64,000 nucleotides of DNA. It comes from Diphasiastrum complanatum. Lineage: Eukaryota > Streptophyta > Lycopodiopsida > Lycopodiales > Lycopodiaceae. The translations under genes were made by a program, and so were the position numbers. The notes beneath the pieces are model-generated. The model worked only from the letters and a program-made list of their open reading frames with translations. It was not told the origin of the DNA and searched no databases. The stretch lies in contig CM055109.1 in assembly GCA_029204225.1 (NCBI GenBank), positions 35,598,496 through 35,662,495 on the forward strand, given 5' to 3'. This document shows, piece after piece, positions 1 to 12,411 of the stretch; the stretch's first letter is position 1; the number at the start of each line of letters is the position of its first letter.

Positions 1-1350
1 TGATGGGCCCTCATGGATGGAACTTACAAAGTACATCCTCTAATGACCTTTGTGGGCCTCAAATATATTTTTAGAAAGATTGACAAGATATGGATTATGC
101 TCGACAACATGCATTTATGGGCACATCGTAAAAAATGGTAAATAATCCTCTTGTCTCGCCATTGTATTCCAATAATGTGCCCCAAAACATATCTTATGGT
201 CCATGAAAACTCTTCATTCTTAAATTTTAGAGTGATAAACATTCTTTGTGAGATCCGAAATGCCAAATGCTTGTTTCTTCTTTAGGTTTGAAGTCACGGT
301 CTTAAACAGATTTTTCATGTGATTTTTGACTATTTACACATTCCACAAAAATTCTCCTATGATGTGGACTCGCTCGATAAACATTTGTCACTTAGCATAT
401 GCACGGTTCGACAAAACTACTATTTGGAACGATTAAATGCGCATTGTGTTGTGGCAAGTCATTGGTTGTCCATGTACTCATTTTGTCAATTTCCAAAATA
501 GATTTATGTAAGAGGAAGCCTTAAACTTCGGCATCACATAGGGAAGGCCCTATCACCTTTGTGAGGCTTTTGTGGAAGAAGGCCGTGGGAGGCTGGAGCT
601 ACTCCCCCATTAAAAAAAAGGGGTCCATGCTAAAAAAACAATGTGAGTTTTAAAATGAGGACAAGATTTGCATTAAAGTGAAATCAAAAGAGATTTCAAT
701 TTAAAATGGTTAGAATAACTTATCACTCGCCATCTCCACGAAGCCACACATCAGCTATGAGCATACATTCCCACGACAACTTGGTGCCAAAGAAGAAACT
801 TCCTGTTTTTATTAATAAAAGATGGGTTTCAAAAGATGGGGAAACCCATCAGAGTACAAAGGTATGCATGTAGAAAGTGTAAAGGCCAAAAGGCAAATTG
901 AGCTACTCTACGGCCAAAGAAGTCCATACAAATAGAATTTATCATTTGAATTTTGCAAGGGTGGAGCTATGGCACTTAGATGCTAACCACGAGTTACACA
1001 GTTGCCAATTGGAGTAGAACCAATGGTTCATTTAAGAACACGTGGCAAAATCTAATAGTTTATGATAACATCTAACGGTGTACAGTTGAAATCATGCCGT
1101 GTGTCGATAAGATGAAGCCGGGCGGGTGGGGGTGCCGTATGGATAAGATGAAGGGGGGGGGGGGGGGGGGGGGGGGCTGGGCTGAAGCTTTGAGGCGGGC
1201 CACTGTTAAACTATTTTATGTAAGTTCAGATTTTGCCACGTGTCTAGGATTAACCAATCCGAGTGGTGGGGTATCACATATTCAGTGCCTCTAAGCTCCC
1301 CTCTTTTATCATGGAAGGAGGATCGTCTTTCTGTATTATATAATTGCAAA
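1..1350. other. Non-coding flank, nothing recognised
   Basis: No reading frame here resembles a known family. The short open frames are isolated and show no domain, so I call no gene. A run of 24 G residues (1153-1176) is the only obvious low-complexity feature. The stretch leads into the tandem array upstream of the USP-kinase gene. Confidence 0.6.
1153..1176. repeat. Poly-G run (24 nt)
   Basis: An uninterrupted run of 24 G residues is read directly from the sequence. It could form a G-quadruplex, or its length may be a sequencing or assembly artefact. Confidence 0.9.
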
Positions 1351-2298
1351 GAAGCTTACGATCAGAGCGCAGAAAAAAGAAAGGATCGCATCAAGGAAAA
1401 TTTTCGTTTACGATCCTCGTTAGCAGACGACTTGTCTGTCATTGTTTTATTTTCAGAAATTATTCATTCACTGTTACGTAATTCATCAACTCATGCTCAT
1501 GATTTCTGACAGAGCTCAAGATCAGAGAGCAGGAAAGAAAGGATCGCAGCAAGAACAATTTCGTTTACGATCCTCGTTAGCAGATGACTTGTCTGTCATT
1601 GTTTTGTTTTCAGAAATTATTCATTCACTGTTACGTAATTCATCAACTCATGCTCATGATTTCTGACAGAGCTCAAGATCAGAGAGCAGGAAAGAAAGGA
1701 TCGCAGCAAGAACAATTTCGTTTACGATCCTCGTTAGCAGATGACTTGTCTGTCATTGTTTTGTTTTCAGAAATTATTCATTCACTGTTACGTAATTCAT
1801 CAACTCATGCTCATGATTTCTGACAGAGCTCAAGATCAGAGAGCAGGAAAGAAAGGATCGCAGCAAGAACAATTTCGTTTACGATCCTCGTTAGCAGATG
1901 ACTTGTCTGTCATTGTTTTGTTTTCAGAAATTATTCATCCACTGTAACGTAATTCATCAGTTCATGCTCATGATTTGTGACAGAGCTCAAGATCAGAGAG
2001 CAGGAAAGAAAGGATCGCAGCAAGAAAAATTTCGTTTACGTCCTCGTTAGCAGATGACTTGTCTGTCATTGTTTTATTTTCAGAAATTATTCATCCACTG
2101 TAACGTAATTCGTCAGCTCATGCTCATGATTTGTGACAGAGCTCAAGATCAGAGAGCAGGAAAGAAAGGATCGCAACAAGAAAAAATTTCTTTTACAATC
2201 CTTGTTAGCAGATGGCTTGTCTGCCACTATATGATTTTCAGTGATTATTCATTCATTGTTGCGTGATTCATCAACTCATGCTCATGAATTCTGACAGG
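1351..2298. repeat. Tandem array, six copies of a 157-bp unit
   Basis: The marker CGTTTACGATCCTCGTTAGC (or a close variant) starts at 1405, 1562, 1719, 1876, 2033 and about 2190, an exact 157-bp period. Copies 2-4 are nearly identical; the first and last are more diverged. Several open frames span the array, but they are repeats of each other with no domain. The array ends about 475 bp before the start codon of the USP-kinase gene, so it lies in its promoter or 5' UTR. Confidence 0.95.
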
Positions 2299-2423
2299 AA
2301 CGTAATATTCGCAGACATTCAAGATTTTCACCTCCTGTCATATTGGAAGCATAATAATCAGTCCTTTCATGTCACTTACCCATAGCCATTTGAATTGTCT
2401 CAAATATCTCGAGACTGATAGAT

Positions 2424-2700
2424 TGAGCAGCGGAGATACTTTATCTCATCCCTCCTCACTTTTATGATGCATATTCTCGTAGAATGAGCAGGAAAGATGA
2501 TTTATATCATCCCTCCTCACAGTTGTGCTCTATGTTTTCATAGAATGAGCAGAACAGATATTGAATATCATCCCTCCTCAAAACTATGCTATTCTCATAG
2601 AATGCGCAGCGAAGATACTTCATATTATTCCTCCTCACAGTTATACTATATATCTCATACAATGAACAGAATAATTCCTCACTCGCAGTTGTGCTCTTTA
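2424..2700. repeat. Tandem array of about 60-bp units
   Basis: Four to five diverged copies share the pattern GAATGAGCAG, about 20 nt, then ATCATCCCTCCTCAC. The CCTCCTCAC landmark recurs near 2451, 2512, 2573 and 2630, giving steps of 61, 61 and 58. The array sits immediately upstream of the USP-kinase start codon and is unrelated to the 157-bp unit. Confidence 0.85.
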
Positions 2701-2772
2701 TTCTTCTGGCCGCGAACTGTTTAGATCTGGATAGCTCTTGCGCGTTGAAGGTTTGCAGCAAACTTTCCAGGC

Positions 2773-2980
2773 ATGGATTCAGTTCTAAGAGCTATTAGCA
2801 ACTGTGCAATTTCTTCAAACATCAAGAGTCGCATCAACCGTTTGCCTACTAAAGGTTCCGCAGAAACGATCGTGGTTGCAGTAGATGGGACGAAGGAGAT
2901 CACAAAACATGCATTGCAGTGGGCTCTTGATAACGTAACGGAGGCTCATGACAACATTGTACTTCTTGCAATTATTCCCG
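2773..2980 (+). CDS. USP-kinase exon 1: start codon and first half of USP domain
   Basis: Translation from the ATG at 2773 gives a basic N-terminus followed by [20 protein letters not shown] and LLAIIP. This is the first beta strand and helix of the USP-like fold found at the N-terminus of this kinase family. It ends at CCCG|GTACGT, a good donor, after the first base of a codon. The in-frame ORF beyond the donor has no family similarity, which supports the splice. Confidence 0.85.
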
Positions 2981-4345
2981 GTACGTTGAATGGAATCCAT
3001 TTTGTTTCGTCTCTGCCCAATGCCAGTCAAGCAGCCAAAATGCATTTGTGCTTCCAAAACTGTTTCTTTCAGCATTCAGGAATGCTTTGGCTTTCAGAAG
3101 CTCTACCCAGGTGGCTCCTGGCCCCTCACATCTTGTAAACTTTTCTGGTTCATGGCACTGTGTCAAAGTTCCAGGTGCCGTGGTACGGCACCTGGTACAT
3201 GGTACAGCACGGGTGCCGTGGGTGCCGTTCCGTACAGGTGTCGTGGAGCTTCAGTTGCACTGCACGGTCTGCACCCACGGCAACTGTTTTTTTTTTTGGT
3301 TTTGCATTAAAAAAAAAAAAAAAAAAAAGCAGGTGCCGTACGTGTGCCGTGGTACGGCACCCAGGCCCCACGGGAACTTTGCACTGTGTAAAGCAAGTTA
3401 CCTTGAAATTTAATTATTGGGAAATGGATTTTCTGAGTGTTTTTCCACACTGATCTTAGAACCTAGCGGAAAGGTCGCTAGAGAATCTTAACATAGGCGA
3501 AATTTTATCACTTTTTATGAGTTGTATCTCCTCCTTAAACTTCTCTAGGACCTTTTCATGAAATTTGATTCAGTTATAGGAATTTCCTTCTGATGTGGAA
3601 TTCATATTTTTCCAGCAAAAAAAAAGTACCTTTCAACACATTCTGCCCTTGGATATCTTATGCGGAACAGGCAGCGTCGCATATTTCTTAAGGGATGAGA
3701 ATCTTTGCAGAATGAATCCTCCTCTAGTATGAATAGTGAATTGCAGAGAAAATCCTTCACGTACAAATAAGTACCTATTCCAATAGATGCTATACTATTC
3801 TTCGTCATAAAAAATTAAGGCGATCCTAGTTGAAGCAATTAGCTAGCCATAGAAAGATACTGGTAGATGCAGTGACACTCTATATGAAAAATAGCTCCGA
3901 TAATTTTTTCATTCCTAAGAGCAGGGAACATGTAAGCATGTTTGATATGAAACTACAAGTTTCTATTTCATCCACATTAAGGTTTCCTCCCTTTTAGAAT
4001 CATAAAAAGTGGTGATTTAGAATTGGGCCCTCATGGAAAGAAGTGGAGTATTTGAAATTGTCAAGTTTTTGTGCAAATAATCTTAGACAATTAGAAAACT
4101 AGAAAGTGAATTCCCTGTTTGGCCTCAACATACTTTAGGATGCGCCGCGTGTCCAGGAGCTTTGTATGTTGCCAACCCGGCACCTGAGTCCACTTTTCAC
4201 CCACCCAGTGTCCAAAGATTTCAGGTTCTCAAAGATCATCAATTGCTCACTAGCATGATCAGATTATTTCCTCACAGCCACTGGTGTGGGTGTTACCCAG
4301 CCTCCGCAATGCTCCGCTACCTACCCCCTGCCCCCTGCCTGCCAC

Positions 4346-4404
<59 letters not shown>

Positions 4405-7400
4405 TATACCTTTGCATGCATGTATGTGTGGCTGTGGAGGCCCACGAAAAATCTGCGTGCATATAGGGAGCTGAGAAAAAACCGCCAAAATTTGGAATCT
4501 TTGATGGGCACAGCGGCAACACTGCCCACCTTTCCTGAAATCACCAGCCATGTGTCAACATTCTACTGGCACAGGGCCAAAGCTGTTCCCGTGCTAATAA
4601 GTGACATTGATATCTTACTAGTGAATGTACTATGTAGTCGAGACTTGAGACTCGAGAATAGAACATTTGACATCAATTGACAAAGTTATAATCACCTAAT
4701 ACATTCAATCATGCTGCATTTAGGTACTATAAACAATGGTCAGCAACTACTTACAAGCTACTAGCAACAAGATTCAAACTGGAATGATATAGCCATGATA
4801 GAGTCAAATAGAATAGGCAAAAATGATGACTCCAGAGTCCATAATATGGTCCAGTGATTGATCAATATCTAGATTCTAGTATCTACCATGATCTATCGTC
4901 CATCATAGCAATGAGTGCTGAGCTAGCCACTAGTGATACTACAAACTACATATTCTTACAAGTCCTCTTTGAGAGTGGTAGTCCCATTTGCTGTTCATTG
5001 TCATCTCTCCGTTCCATAAGACTTCTCTTCCTCATCTTCGTCTTTGTCACTGCCAATTGTTCTTGGCCTTTACTTGTTGCTAGCTTCATGATGTGGCTTG
5101 AGTGAGAAATCCTACATCAAGGATTGTGCAACTATTAGTGTCATCACTCGTGCATGATCATCAATGTTTGAAGTTTGAACCCTGAATCATCAACTGAAAG
5201 AGATTTTGGTTCAAGTTATGCATAATGAAGTTGATAGTCTAAGACTTTGTGGTTGGACTCCACAGGGTTGAAGGTTGTATGCTTCCTTTGTTATGTCAGG
5301 CATTATCGTAAACATAAAATTGATGTATCTATGAGTAGCTCATCTATCTAATATTGTCATAGACATAACATCGATGTATCGGTGGGTAGCACGTCTATCT
5401 AATATTTAAAGGTCAATCTGAAATGTACTTAGTACACTTAAAAGAGAAGAATATCTATTGGAGTGATTCATATAACTTCCTGAAACCTTGAATCTTGTCA
5501 AAATTTTCGTGCAATGGTTTTACTAACTCCTAATTTTTAAGCTCACATTTCTAGCTAATGTTCAAAATCAACCAGTAAATTTTAAATCAACTGGTTGTAA
5601 AATGCTTTTAGTTCTTTGATCTTCTCGAGCATTTGAGAGAGGATTTACAACTAGCGCAAGGGTGGTATTTAGCTCCACCCACGAAATAAATAAAATTCTC
5701 AAGTGATGTTTATATTTTACTAATTTTGTCCATTACTCCATTTTATATACGAAATGGTGATTTTTTCTTGAGTGTCCTTTACCTGAGTTCTTGTACAAGA
5801 AGTTGTATTGTTTTGCTTTCATCTTTTGGGTCAATCAGTTCAGGTGTTTATTGTGGGTGTACTTGTAGGTTGCAAAATTGACATGTATTCATGCCTCCAA
5901 GCACCATGTACAAAATATTCTGAGCATTATAGTTGCAAAGAACGCCAAACGAGGGCAAAGAATAAGGTGAAAGTAGGTTCTTCCCGCATGGTGCGACCTC
6001 TGTCAAACATTATTAACGCTAAAGAGGTAATTAGTACATATAGACTTTGGGTTTTTTTGAACTATATGAGAGCAAATGTTCGTAAACTTCGCAATTTTAT
6101 GAGACAAATATAATAACAATAAGCTCTTCAGCCACCTATTGTTTCCATGTAGATGCAGCCTTGTAGACAAAATTACTTGGCAATAAAATAAAGGTTATTG
6201 ATATTTCCAAATGTTGATATTACCAAATTTCTCATTTGTTTTGTTCGAATAACCTTAATGCTTGAATAAGGATGTGGTGAAATGATAGATTATTATGAGG
6301 CTGTTTGTTGTTGTTTCTACGAGCTTATTTTCTTAACTCATATGTGTTCCTTAAGCATCTTATGCACTGGTTGAAATTCTCCTCATCTTGAGATAGGAAA
6401 TTTAGGCTAATGATTATCACTGCTAAATAGTTTAGTGCATGACAAAGTTCCACTTATCTTTGTCTTATGGGTCTCTCTTGATATAAATAACGCTACCCAG
6501 AAATTTTAATTTCTGAGACCTTTTAACGGGGATGGTGATGGTCATGCTGCGCTAATGCGTTAACTGCATGATCCTCCGGCATCTGTCCCATGTTGATAAG
6601 GAATAAGAGTCATCCTCTGAGTCCTCATCTCTATCCTGCCTTCTCAGAAGTGTCACGTCCCTCAATTAGGACATCTCTATGAGAATGACGGCAACACATC
6701 TTTGATCCTCGGACTCTATCAAAGAGTGTAGGGTGACTGGCTGATCCCTGAAGAGACTTATTATCTTCCATACAGTTCTCGGGAAAATCGACAAAGTATA
6801 GCAATGGAACCGGCAAGTTTTTTCAAAAATCAATTTATAGAATATTTGACAGTTTTTTGTACTAGCATATAAACCCTTCTAAGTTCTATGAGTAAAAGTC
6901 TTCCAAAAAATGAGTTGTTCTATAAAATGAGTTGTTCTATAAAATGCAAGTTTTTTGAGGATAACTCAAAAGAGTCCTTGGGAGCACTGCTTCCATAGAT
7001 CTTGCAGTACAACGGACATCTGAGAAATAATGCACTCCTTTGTGTCAATTTTATGTGTTGAACAAGTTACAAAAGACAGAGAGCTTGAGAAAGTAAATTT
7101 TCAGGTTTGGGCTTGGAGGGAGGCTTTGAATTTAAGCCTATGGCTAAGAGGAGAGTATCTAGCTTGCATAGCTGGCCTTGGCTGGAGCATTGGGCAAAGG
7201 ATGTTGTATGCAGGTAAGACTGTGATCCATCTTATTTTGGTTTTTTGCAGTTCATGCAGAGCCAACTTTGCCATTGATGATCATTCGGTTGGCTTCAACT
7301 TTGTTGTACGATGCTTTGGCATGCTGTAATGATGGATAAAATGATTGTCGAGAGTTGGAATTGCTCGAAATTGCTCAATCTGTTAGAGCAGTTAGTAATG

Positions 7401-10400
7401 GAAGTCTAGTGAATGCATAACATATCGGTCATGGATTTGTGTGAGAGGCCAGTAGGAGGCAATTCACAGTGAATTTTTGCTACATTAACGACCTTGTAGG
7501 GCACTTTTCTTGCTTCTGTCACTCTCTAGTAAGGGGTAATCCAACATAGAAGTATTTGCAAGCTTTAAATCTATAAGAACATCGCTTATACAGTTGTTTT
7601 CAGGAGGGCTGTAACTACAAATAAACAGCCCCACTGTAACTATCAGAGGCAACCAAAAATTCGTTTTTCTCCTTTTATTTGTGGAATAATTTGTGGGAGC
7701 TTGTTCATGATCAATCGATCAGAAGCAGACGTAAACAACTCGTTTTCTGGCAGATTTCAAAGATCTATCAAGCTGAACAAGGGGTGCTGAACCCTTCTCC
7801 CTTTCTTGGAGGGTTGTAGCTGGGTGGCAGGGAATCTCATGTTAGGGCATGAGCCGTACCTCTTAGTTAATTTATGGTTTACTTAATTTTGATTCCCATG
7901 AATTTGATTTTGGTGTCGACCTAGTAATTTTTAGAAGCCTGCTTTATTAACAACTGTACTTTGTTCTTGTACCTAGGAGTGAGTAATCAATAAAAAGGAT
8001 CGATCCATTGATAAGGCTGAAAGAAATTTCTAAAGGTAAGTCGAACATTGACTTGGCATTGTGATATTGCAAATTGTCGATCTTCCCAGTTGGCCATTTG
8101 CAATATTGTGACATCCATCCAAGTAGGCTCGCATCCATCATCAAGATCCGATATAGCATCTGTCTTGATGACATATAGTGCATTTGGGTACATCCTTGCT
8201 TACTAGACACATGATCCGCGTCATCGAGAGTCAAATCCATCAAGATAACCCACTCTGAGGTCATACTGAGATAATCCATCGAGATAACCCATTCAGATGA
8301 TCCATTTGGGGTTATTTGTTCTTGATGATCATTCTATCTAGCTTCTTATATTCAACATAGAGGTGCAGACCTTCATACTTTCACCCACTAAATATACAAG
8401 AGCTCCCCAAGGTGGTCTCCTAGGCCAAATGAGAACCATTTGTAAATAATCTGACAGTTATTTGACAACCTCATTGTAAAGTCCCTCATCAAGGATATGA
8501 TAGCCAAGCAAGCCACAACAAAGCAACAAAAGGGAATCGGATGGTGGACAAACCAACCCTACCAAACCTAGATCATACGGACCTAGCCCCCAAGCTATGG
8601 ATCAATCACTCTCAAGGGATATCAGCAGCATGTAGCTACTAGCATCACAATCAAGCATACACTAGTGAGAGCCCAATGGGTACCACTAGTAATGCACTGT
8701 GACATCTTACTGGACACCTCTGCAGCCTAACTGGGCCACATCATCCATTCCCCTATGACTCACTGATAGACCCATAAAAGTTCACTATCATGAGTCTAGG
8801 CCTCCAACCATTAATTATGACCATATACACATGAGGACCACAAACCCCTCATTAACTTACGGGTTGAGGTAGGCCTACGGACCTCTAACGGGATAAACAA
8901 TCCGAGATCAGTTGTGGGCATGACCTTCTTCCCCCTTATTCAAGTTGTGACTTCAAAGCTTAAAATTAGGGAAGTTCCTTTTTCGGCTTCCACCCGTTCC
9001 TAGGAATCATCATCGTCTGTGCGACCTTTCCATCCAACCAGATGTGCGGAAACTATACGATTCCTCAATCGTTTAGTTCTTGTATCCAAGGTCCTTTCGG
9101 GTTCAAATCGAGTCACACCTGATGATTTCATCCAACAGGTCCAATTGGTCTCCAGAACCAAGATGTTCCCCTTCACGCAAACTCTTCTTGAGTCGACTTA
9201 CGTGAAAAACCAGATGCATAGTTATGGACTTGGCTCATTACATTCGCCGCGTCCATTCTTTTATTTGTTATTATGCATAAGCAGGCCTAAGGGCCCTTTT
9301 TATTCATATACTGGCCTTGGGCCCTATTTGGTCATATTTTTAGGACTTGGTCACGTTGATTTGGAGTTGGGGTCCTCCTATTGGGAGGGCGCACTATTTT
9401 CCCTCCAAATCCTATTCCCTCCCTTTTTTGAATCCCCTATTTGATTCAGGGAGAGGGTATATATAGGGCAGCATTGTATTCCTTTCTTCAGTTTATGATG
9501 ATTGCTCCTCTTTAGCCTCCTTAAGCATTCTCTCTTCCTGCTTTCTAGCTTAAGTCCTGCTTTCTAGCATAGCTAGTGAATCTTAGCTTGTAACTTGGTA
9601 TCAAAGCACTTTCCTAATTGCTGAATTTCAGATCTGATTTTTTGATTGGGCGCCCATTTTCTGCATTTTGCTTGGCGGAGCTTTAGCGGACAGTTAGCGG
9701 AAGTACTTCCGCTAAATTTGGCGGTTAGAATTTTTTTTTTTTGGGCAGATTATTTCCGATGCCTAAGTCCAGCTTGTTTGCAGGCTGTCCAGCGCCCAAT
9801 TCCCTTATCTCTTTCGTCCGTTTTTGTCTCTGTTTGTGGCACTTTTTCAGATTTAGTAGAGGCTGTCCAGCGCCCTGCTAACCCATCACTTTCGTCGATT
9901 TTTTCGACAGTTTTTCATTGTTTTTGCAGATTTGGTAGCTGCTGTCCAACGCCCTACTACCTCATCATTTTCGACACTTTTCGTCACCGATTTGCTGACC
10001 ATTTTTTTTACTGATTGGAGGCTGTCTAGCGCCCTACATCACCATTATTTTCAGGGTATTGTGGATCTTGGTAGTTGCTGCCCGACGCCCTATTATCTCA
10101 CCATTATCGACGGATTTCTCCATTGACTTGCTGCTCATTTTGCTGATTATTTGTCGGCTATTTAGAGCCCTCTTTCAGCACTTTTTTCAGCTTATTTGGC
10201 GCGAGTTGAGGATTGGGATTGGTGGCTGGTTGGCGCATCTATTTTGTCATATCTTCAGCTTTTACCTCTCTTTGTTGGCATTACTGATTGGACGATGGAT
10301 CAGCACCCATCCAGGTATTGCTTGCGCCCATTTGCACTTCTATTCTCCCATAGCATGTTGGTTGACGGCTGGTACGTTGGTTTCATTACCTGATCAAGTT

Positions 10401-12324
10401 GTCTCTCTGACATGCAAATTTTAAACCTTGCAGACGAAGATATCTGATTTGGAGTGCCAGGTTGACTTGCCTACGGACAACACACATCCCATGCCTGCAG
10501 ATGACTTGGGCACACAGTTGATGGCAGAGAGAGGGAGGGAGCTTGCTGAGATGAGAGAGAGAGAGCTTGGGCTTGAGCACAGAGAGCCTCCATTGTATGA
10601 GGCAGATGAGCCAGTGTCAAAGGATGAGCAGGATGAGGATGAGCCCATTCGGGTTGTGTTCGCCAGATCAGAGTGGGATGAGGCATATGATACAGGTGTT
10701 GGACACACGCCGAGAGCAGGCGTCACAGGTGCATCACGTGGTAGAGGTGGGGCACATGCCACAGATTATACCGGGCGACAGGTAGGGCACACAGGGGGGG
10801 CTAGTGGCATACCTTCTTATATTGATATGATGGAGGAGGCTCTTGATAGAGGGCAAAGTGATTTGGGTTTAACTTCTGCAGCTGCTTGGATGCGTGCATC
10901 ACAGAGTCATAGGCATTACTACGACAACACACTAGAGGAGGGGATGATATAGAGGATGGTGCACATGATGCGTCCCAGAGCCCAGAGCATTTGTATTCGG
11001 ATACCCAGCTGGACGACTTGATTGCCACGTTGGATTCAGAGGCCCGACAGATGCTGAGCTTCAGGGTGCCCCCATCCTCTCTAGCCAGCATGCCCTACAT
11101 AGAGTCTCAGCCAGAGCAGCTACATGAGGTGCCTGCGGTTTCTCAGAGGGTTTATATGCGCCGCACAACACCTCCAGTGCCACCAATGCCATTGAGGCCT
11201 GCAGCCCCTCCATCGCCATCCACTTCTGCAGCACTAGGTCTCCATGGCAGGCCACCATCTGTGCCCAGGTTTTCTCTTGCAGCGCCCACATCCACAGTGG
11301 CTCCTCCAATGGCAGCCCCACTTCACATCCTCCTCCTTTGGTAGCACCCACTTCACTGGCTCCTCCTTTGGCAGCACCCACTCCACTGGCTCCTCCTTTG
11401 GCAGCACCCAGGATGTACCAGTACCGGCCACCACACGCCCCTTTCAGTACATATCGCCGCTGTACTTGCCTCCTGCAGGGACGGCCCCTCCACAACCAGT
11501 TCCTCCACCAGCAGCAGCCCCACGGGCACACACTCCATGGGCTCATCCTCCTCTATCAGCTGCACATGGATACCCCTCTTTGGCTTCTCTATCCCAGCCG
11601 GCCTTAGCTTGGGCCCAGCCTAGCCAACCAGGTGATTTGCATGGGGGTGATGAGGCATTGACAGCTCCCCTCGTCTACAAGAGACCAGGAAGGCCTGGCA
11701 AGAAAAGCTTCCTTAGATTTATACTACCGCATAGTCTTGGCAGATATTTGCTTGTGTTCAGACCCATCTCCTAGTGAACACCAGACATGAATGCTCACTA
11801 CAATACGTCCCTTATAAACTGTGTATGTCCTTATCACTAACCTTTACTACAGAGTGGGGCTACAAGTCTGAAGTTTGGAATTCAAGAAATCTTGCTACTG
11901 GATTGAGAAGACAGCTCATTATGCTTCAAAGGTCCACATCTCTCTACATATTGAGGATCTGGCTTGGAACTCAAAATTTGGTCGACCTCACAAGAAAAAG
12001 GTGGACAATTTTTCAAATGTAGATTATGAGGGTGCAAACTCAAGGTGCTTACTAATTTCTATCACACTTCAAACTTATGGAAGTGCTTGAACTTTCTTCC
12101 TGACTAATTGAAGGCTTGTACTCTTCATCATCGTCAGAATCTTGCTCAACAGTATATTTGATATCCTTCTTTTGGCTGTTTGTGAGCTCGCGCGGTTGTT
12201 GGGAGTGGCGTTGGCAACGATCCATGGCTGTCTCTCTCTCTCTCTCTAACATTAATTTGTTATGAATGTCATTTAAAGCATCCCCCCATTGTGGAGATGT
12301 TAAGAATTGAGTTGTGTCAACTAA

Positions 12325-12411
<87 letters not shown>

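Noticed and set aside
24-266. 80-residue minus-strand frame
   Set aside because: I looked for transposon motifs in all three frames and found nothing firm enough to name.
1240-2266. Overlapping open frames of 68-89 residues
   Set aside because: They are successive reads of the 157-bp tandem repeat, identical to each other and with no domain.
1351-2298. CRISPR-like array
   Set aside because: Units are long contiguous tandem repeats without unique spacers, in an intron-bearing plant genome.
3048-3413. 121-residue frame across the MITE
   Set aside because: It runs through the inverted-repeat element with poly-Lys from the A-run and is unrelated to exon 1, whose donor lies at 2981.
4162-4680. 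172-residue open frame
   Set aside because: It passes through the (TA)n microsatellite (IYIYI stretch) and has no similarity outside it.
9019-9444. 141-residue plus-strand frame
   Set aside because: There is no recognisable domain. It overlaps the presumed LTR and is best explained as chance.
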